This document shows, piece by piece, positions 22,899 to 26,279 of a stretch of 26,279 nucleotides of DNA. Each line of letters starts with the position of its first letter. Positions within the stretch are counted from its first letter, which is position 1. Below the pieces are notes generated by a model. It saw only the letters and a list, made by a program, of their open reading frames with translations, did no database searches and was not told where the DNA came from. Origin of the DNA: an uncultured Loktanella sp. (lineage in GTDB: Bacteria; Pseudomonadota; Alphaproteobacteria; Rhodobacterales; Rhodobacteraceae); contig CAJXTP010000010.1 of the NCBI GenBank assembly GCA_913061335.1, forward strand, positions 1 to 26,279. Reading direction: 5' to 3'. The translations under genes were made by a program, and so were the position numbers.

Positions 22899-23762
22899 TT
22901 ATTCGCCGCCGCCCAACCCATGCACATAGGCCGCGACCGCGTTGATATCAGAGCGCGTCAGGCGCTGCCCCCAAGCTGGCATCACGCCGAACCGCGCATT
23001 GGTCACGGTTTCGGTAACCGCCGCTATGTCACTGCCATAAAGCCAGATCGCGTCGGTCAAATTCGGCGCACCCACGTCGCGGTCGCCTTTGCCGTCTGCA
23101 CCGTGGCAAGCCGAACATTGCTCGTCAAAGATCACAGCGCCTGCGTTTGCCATTTCGACATCAAAGTCAGACCCAGCCAGTTGCATAACGTACTGTACCG
23201 CATTGTCGATTTCGTCTGACGACAAGACCTCGCCGTAGGCTGGCATCTGCGACCAATGCGCGTCTGCGTCAGTTTCGTTGCGGATGCCGTGGTCGATTGA
23301 CAAGGCGATGTCTTGGATCGCCCCGCCCCACAGCCAATCGTCATCCAGCAGGTTGGGATAGCCCAGCGCACCAGCCGCACCGGACCCGTGACACTGCGAA
23401 CAGTTGGTGCGAAAAACCGCCGCGCCGTTGGCATATGCAAAGCGCTGTAGATCGGGGTTGTCTTTGAGTACACCCAGATCAATTTCGGTCAAAGACGCGC
23501 GCAAGTCCGCATTTTGTGCCTCAAAACGGTCGATCTCGGCGGCGACTTCACCGCGTGTCGAATACCCCAGCACACCCTTTGTGGCCCCTGAAATCATCGG
23601 CCACGCCGGATAGGCAATCATGTACCCAACGCCCCAAATGATGGTGAGGTAGAGGCACCAAAGCCACCAGCGCGGCAACGGGTTGTTCAGCTCTTTTATG
23701 CCGTCCCATTCGTGTCCGGTAGTATCAATGCCTGTCTCTTCGTCGGTTTCATGTTTGGTCAT
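22899..23762 (-). CDS. ccoP: cbb3-type cytochrome c oxidase subunit CcoP (diheme)
   Basis: This 287-residue protein is the diheme electron-input subunit of the cbb3 oxidase. A single helix lies at about 34-54, preceded by the short cytoplasmic region with GIKELNNPLPRWW. The heme c sites are CSQCH at 121-125 and CSACH at 216-220, and the Met ligands are Met173 (SQMPAYG) and Met261 (GVMPAWG). It takes electrons from cytochrome c and passes them to CcoO and CcoN. The ATG overlaps the ccoQ stop (ATGA). It is the last gene of the operon before a strong terminator. Confidence 0.98.
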   Translation of the reverse strand: MTKHETDEETGIDTTGHEWDGIKELNNPLPRWWLWCLYLTIIWGVGYMIAYPAWPMISGATKGVLGYSTRGEVAAEIDRFEAQNADLRASLTEIDLGVLKDNPDLQRFAYANGAAVFRTNCSQCHGSGAAGALGYPNLLDDDWLWGGAIQDIALSIDHGIRNETDADAHWSQMPAYGEVLSSDEIDNAVQYVMQLAGSDFDVEMANAGAVIFDEQCSACHGADGKGDRDVGAPNLTDAIWLYGSDIAAVTETVTNARFGVMPAWGQRLTRSDINAVAAYVHGLGGGE

Positions 23763-23989
23763 GATCCGCTCCGTTTATTGTCTTGTAAGGAACCGCAGGT
23801 GCAGCCCGCGCAGTCGTTTTTGCAAGTCGGCGTAAGCGTTTCGTTGCGAAATGGGATGTTGGCAATGTCGTCATGCAAGGCGCGGCTTCCGGGTCTAAAG
23901 GCCCAAATGATTGCCCCAACAAAGAATGCCGTCATCAAAAGAAGAACCCAGCTGTCGGCGAGTTGGCGAAGAAAGGAATATGTGTCCAT
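23759..23989 (-). CDS. ccoQ: cbb3 oxidase small subunit CcoQ with a Cys-rich tail
   Basis: This 76-residue protein has one helix (about 14-31: WVLLLMTAFFVGAIIWAF) followed by RPGSRALHDDIANIPFRNE, the conserved CcoQ segment. The tail then has Cys56, Cys60, Cys63 and Cys65 (C-x3-C-x2-C-x-C), which classical CcoQ of Rhodobacter does not show as I recall. CcoQ stabilises the oxidase and can take part in signalling of oxygen or electron flow to the Prr system. A strong AAAGGAG ribosome site lies before the ATG. It is 12 bases after ccoO and overlaps ccoP. Confidence 0.9.
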   Translation of the reverse strand: MDTYSFLRQLADSWVLLLMTAFFVGAIIWAFRPGSRALHDDIANIPFRNETLTPTCKNDCAGCTCGSLQDNKRSGS

Positions 23990-24001
23990 GGGAAGGCTCC
24001 T

Positions 24002-24727
24002 TTAGCGGCTTTCGTCAGGGGTGAATGTTGAAAAATCGACGAGCGTGCCAAGCATTTGCAGATAGGCAACAAGGGCGTCCATCTCGGAGATGCCGGGCGC
24101 GCTGTCGAAGTTGCTCACCACGGCCTTTGGGTAGCGTGCGACCATCGCGTCCCAATCACCGTCTGGATCGGCTTGCACAATAAAATCGGCCTGCGCGTTT
24201 GCGATCATCTCGTCTGTGTAAGGCACGCCGACGATGCGGTGCGTTTCCAGCAGGTCCTGCACATATTCGCCGTCAATCTGGGTGCGCCCGAGGAATGCGT
24301 ATTTGGGCATGATCGATTCTGGCACAACGGATTGCGGATCGTTGAGGTGATCGACGTGCCATGCGTCTGAGTACCTGCCGCCGACGCGCGCAACGTCTGG
24401 CCCTGTGCGTTTGGACCCCCACTGAAACGGATGGTCGTACATCGATTCCGCGGCGAGTGAATAGTGCCCGTACCGTTCCACTTCGTCGCGCATTGGCCGG
24501 ATCATCTGGCTGTGGCAGGGATAGCACCCTTCCCGAATGTAGATGTCGCGACCTGTCAGTTCTAGCGGCGAGTAGGGCCGCATGCCTTCCACATCTTCGA
24601 TCGTATTTTCGAGATAGAAAAGCGGTGCAATTTCCACAATCCCCCCCACTGATATCACCACAAAGGTAGCAACCAGCAAGAGCGTCGGACTGCGTTCGAG
24701 GATTTGGTGTTTGTCAAGAAAACCCAT
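24002..24727 (-). CDS. ccoO: cbb3-type cytochrome c oxidase subunit CcoO (monoheme)
   Basis: This 241-residue subunit has one N-terminal helix (about 15-37) and a periplasmic monoheme domain. The heme c site is CYPCH at 68-72 (EGCYPCHSQMIRPM), with Met140 in SIMPKYAFL as axial ligand. It carries electrons between CcoP and CcoN. The ATG at 24727 has AAGGA seven bases upstream; an in-frame upstream start at 24793 would overlap ccoN and is rejected. It starts 10 bases after the ccoN stop. Confidence 0.98.
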   Translation of the reverse strand: MGFLDKHQILERSPTLLLVATFVVISVGGIVEIAPLFYLENTIEDVEGMRPYSPLELTGRDIYIREGCYPCHSQMIRPMRDEVERYGHYSLAAESMYDHPFQWGSKRTGPDVARVGGRYSDAWHVDHLNDPQSVVPESIMPKYAFLGRTQIDGEYVQDLLETHRIVGVPYTDEMIANAQADFIVQADPDGDWDAMVARYPKAVVSNFDSAPGISEMDALVAYLQMLGTLVDFSTFTPDESR

Positions 24728-24737
24728 AGTACGGTCC

Positions 24738-26279
24738 TTACTCTGCTGGTGTCGCGTTGGCGTTGACGGGAACGGTGACGTGATGTCCCGCACGGATGGT
24801 CATCCAGATATTCCAGACCATGATCAGCGCGCCGCCAAGGTAAAGAAGTCCACCCAAACCGCGCACCACATACATTGGGAACTTGGCGGAAACGGTGTCG
24901 GCGAATGAGTTAACGAGGAAGCCTTGTGCGTCAACTTCGCGCCACATCAAACCTTCCATGATGCCGGTGACCCACATCGACGAGGCGTAAAGAACGATCC
25001 CGATAGTCGCCAACCAGAAGTGCCCGTTGATCGCGCTAAGCGAATGCATCGCAGAACGGCCCCAGAGCCGTGGAGTCAGAAAGTAAAGCACGCCAAAGGT
25101 GATCATGCCGTTCCACCCTAATGCGCCGGAATGCACGTGCCCAATTGTCCAGTCGGTATAGTGGCTGAGCGAATTGACGGCGCGGATCGACATCACCGGG
25201 CCTTCAAATGTCGACATGCCGTAAAATGCGAGGCTGACGACCATCATCCGAATGATCGGATCGGTGCGCAGTTTGTCCCATGCCCCTTGCAGGGTCATCA
25301 GGCCGTTGATCATGCCGCCCCAGCTTGGCATCCAAAGGATGATCGAAAAGACCATGCCAAGTGTGGCCGCCCAGTCGGGCAGTGCTGTGTAATGCAGGTG
25401 GTGCGGACCCGCCCAAATATACAGAAACGTCAGCGCCCAAAAGTGGATGATCGACAGTTTGTAGCTATAGACTGGACGCCCTGCCTGTTTTGGCACGAAG
25501 TAGTACATCATCCCAAGGAAGCCCGAGGTCAGGAAGAACCCAACGGCGTTATGGCCGTACCACCACTGGGTCATCGCGTCTTGTACGCCCGAGAAAACTT
25601 GTACCGATTTTGACCCCCAGATTGATACTGGGACAGACAGGTTGTTGACGATATGCAGCATCGCAATTGTGACGATGAAGCTAAGCAAGAACCAGTTGGC
25701 GACGTAGATGTGTCGCTCTTTGCGGGTGAAAATGGTGCCTAGATATGTGATCAGGAATGCGACCCAGACGATGGTCAGCCAAATGTCGACGTACCATTCT
25801 GGTTCAGCATATTCTTTGGCTTGTGTTGCACCAAGCAAATATCCGGTTGCCGCCAAGACGATAAACAACTGGTAGCCCCAAAAGACGAACCAGCCCAGAT
25901 TGCCGCCCCAAAGACGCGACCCACATGTCCGTTGCACGATGTAGAACGACGACATGATCAATGCGTTACCGCAAAACGCGAAAACCACCGCAGAGGTGTG
26001 CAGCGGCCGCAACCGCCCAAAGTTTGCATAGGGCTGTGCCCATTCAACATTGAGCACCGGAAACGCGAGCTGGAACGCGATAATCACACCGACAAGCATG
26101 CCGATGACGCCCCAGAACCCTGTGGCAATAACGCCTGCGCGCACGACCCCGTCAAAATATCCGTTTGTGTCAGTCTGCACAGCGGGCGCGTCGGTCCGGC
26201 GTAAAACCCAGACAAACATGACCGCTGACACGCCCATGATCAGCAGTGCGTGAAACTGATAGGCGATGTCTCTGGCCCA
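24738..26279 (-). CDS. ccoN: cbb3-type cytochrome c oxidase catalytic subunit CcoN, 5' truncated
   Basis: CcoN is the catalytic subunit that reduces oxygen at the heme b3-CuB centre. The frame stays open to the window edge (codons for WARDIAYQFHALLIM precede the first internal ATG at 26237), so the N terminus is missing. What remains is 513 residues, close to the full ~530. His residues that serve as metal and heme ligands are visible in WWYGHNAVGFFLTSGFLG, GPHHLHYTALPDW and IGHVHSGALGWNG. About twelve helices are predicted overall. It heads the ccoNOQP operon; the promoter lies beyond the window. Confidence 0.98.
   Translation of the reverse strand, partial: WARDIAYQFHALLIMGVSAVMFVWVLRRTDAPAVQTDTNGYFDGVVRAGVIATGFWGVIGMLVGVIIAFQLAFPVLNVEWAQPYANFGRLRPLHTSAVVFAFCGNALIMSSFYIVQRTCGSRLWGGNLGWFVFWGYQLFIVLAATGYLLGATQAKEYAEPEWYVDIWLTIVWVAFLITYLGTIFTRKERHIYVANWFLLSFIVTIAMLHIVNNLSVPVSIWGSKSVQVFSGVQDAMTQWWYGHNAVGFFLTSGFLGMMYYFVPKQAGRPVYSYKLSIIHFWALTFLYIWAGPHHLHYTALPDWAATLGMVFSIILWMPSWGGMINGLMTLQGAWDKLRTDPIIRMMVVSLAFYGMSTFEGPVMSIRAVNSLSHYTDWTIGHVHSGALGWNGMITFGVLYFLTPRLWGRSAMHSLSAINGHFWLATIGIVLYASSMWVTGIMEGLMWREVDAQGFLVNSFADTVSAKFPMYVVRGLGGLLYLGGALIMVWNIWMTIRAGHHVTVPVNANATPAE

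Noticed and set aside
24738..26237. ATG at 26237 as the ccoN start
   Set aside because: The conserved CcoN text continues upstream in frame to the window edge, so this Met is internal.
1..26279. CRISPR arrays, insertion sequences, prophage genes, tRNA or rRNA genes
   Set aside because: I looked for evenly spaced repeats, terminal inverted repeats with transposase frames and cloverleaf or rRNA text and saw none.

Overview
The window looks like the chromosome of a marine alphaproteobacterium of the Rhodobacteraceae (Roseobacter group). The evidence is the gene content: a cbb3 oxidase cluster in the order ccoNOQP-ccoGHIS, a DUF6525 protein, a Hint-domain protein and an LpxR-family barrel. It also has a ProXWV-type solute transporter linked to catabolic genes. 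Species was not determined. Both ends cut through genes: a COG0523/CobW protein at the left and ccoN at the right.

Layout. 1-1471 (+): end of a COG0523 zinc-type GTPase, then DUF1826 and DUF6525 genes, coupled by ATGA overlaps. 1839-2601 (-): rpsD with its own promoter, leader hairpin and terminator. 2636-3537 (+): a pair of half-size DMT/YdcZ-type membrane proteins. 3534-9798 (-): an operon of proX-proW-proV-like transporter genes followed by a DAO-type flavoenzyme, a uronate-dehydrogenase-like SDR and a XenA/YqjM-type Old Yellow Enzyme. 9799-10152: divergent control region with palindromes and repeats. 10153-13460 (+): four tightly packed genes for a PLP lyase, an M24 metallohydrolase, an Asp/Glu-racemase-family enzyme and a rhodanese. 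13457-15531 (-): Hint-domain protein and LpxR-like protein. 15644-18496 (-): AGAT-type amidinotransferase, ChrR-like double cupin and flavin amine oxidase. 18539-26279 (-): ccoS, ccoI, ccoH, ccoG, then (upstream) ccoP, ccoQ, ccoO and ccoN.

How the genes work together. ccoNOQP encode the high-affinity cbb3 terminal oxidase and ccoGHIS its copper delivery and assembly factors. A strong terminator and a canonical FNR-type box separate the two units, so assembly genes have their own anaerobic/microaerobic promoter. The two divergent operons at 3.5-13.5 kb look like one catabolic island: a betaine-type importer plus seven enzymes resembling pieces of ectoine/hydroxyectoine (EutA, EutB, EutD-like), D-amino-acid/N-methyl-amino-acid and reductive OYE chemistry. 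They do not form any complete pathway I can name, and this is the best candidate for an undescribed system. The amidinotransferase-cupin-amine oxidase trio is a second candidate: the enzyme keeps the AGAT catalytic residues but differs at pocket positions. No rRNA, tRNA, CRISPR, insertion sequence or phage gene was seen.
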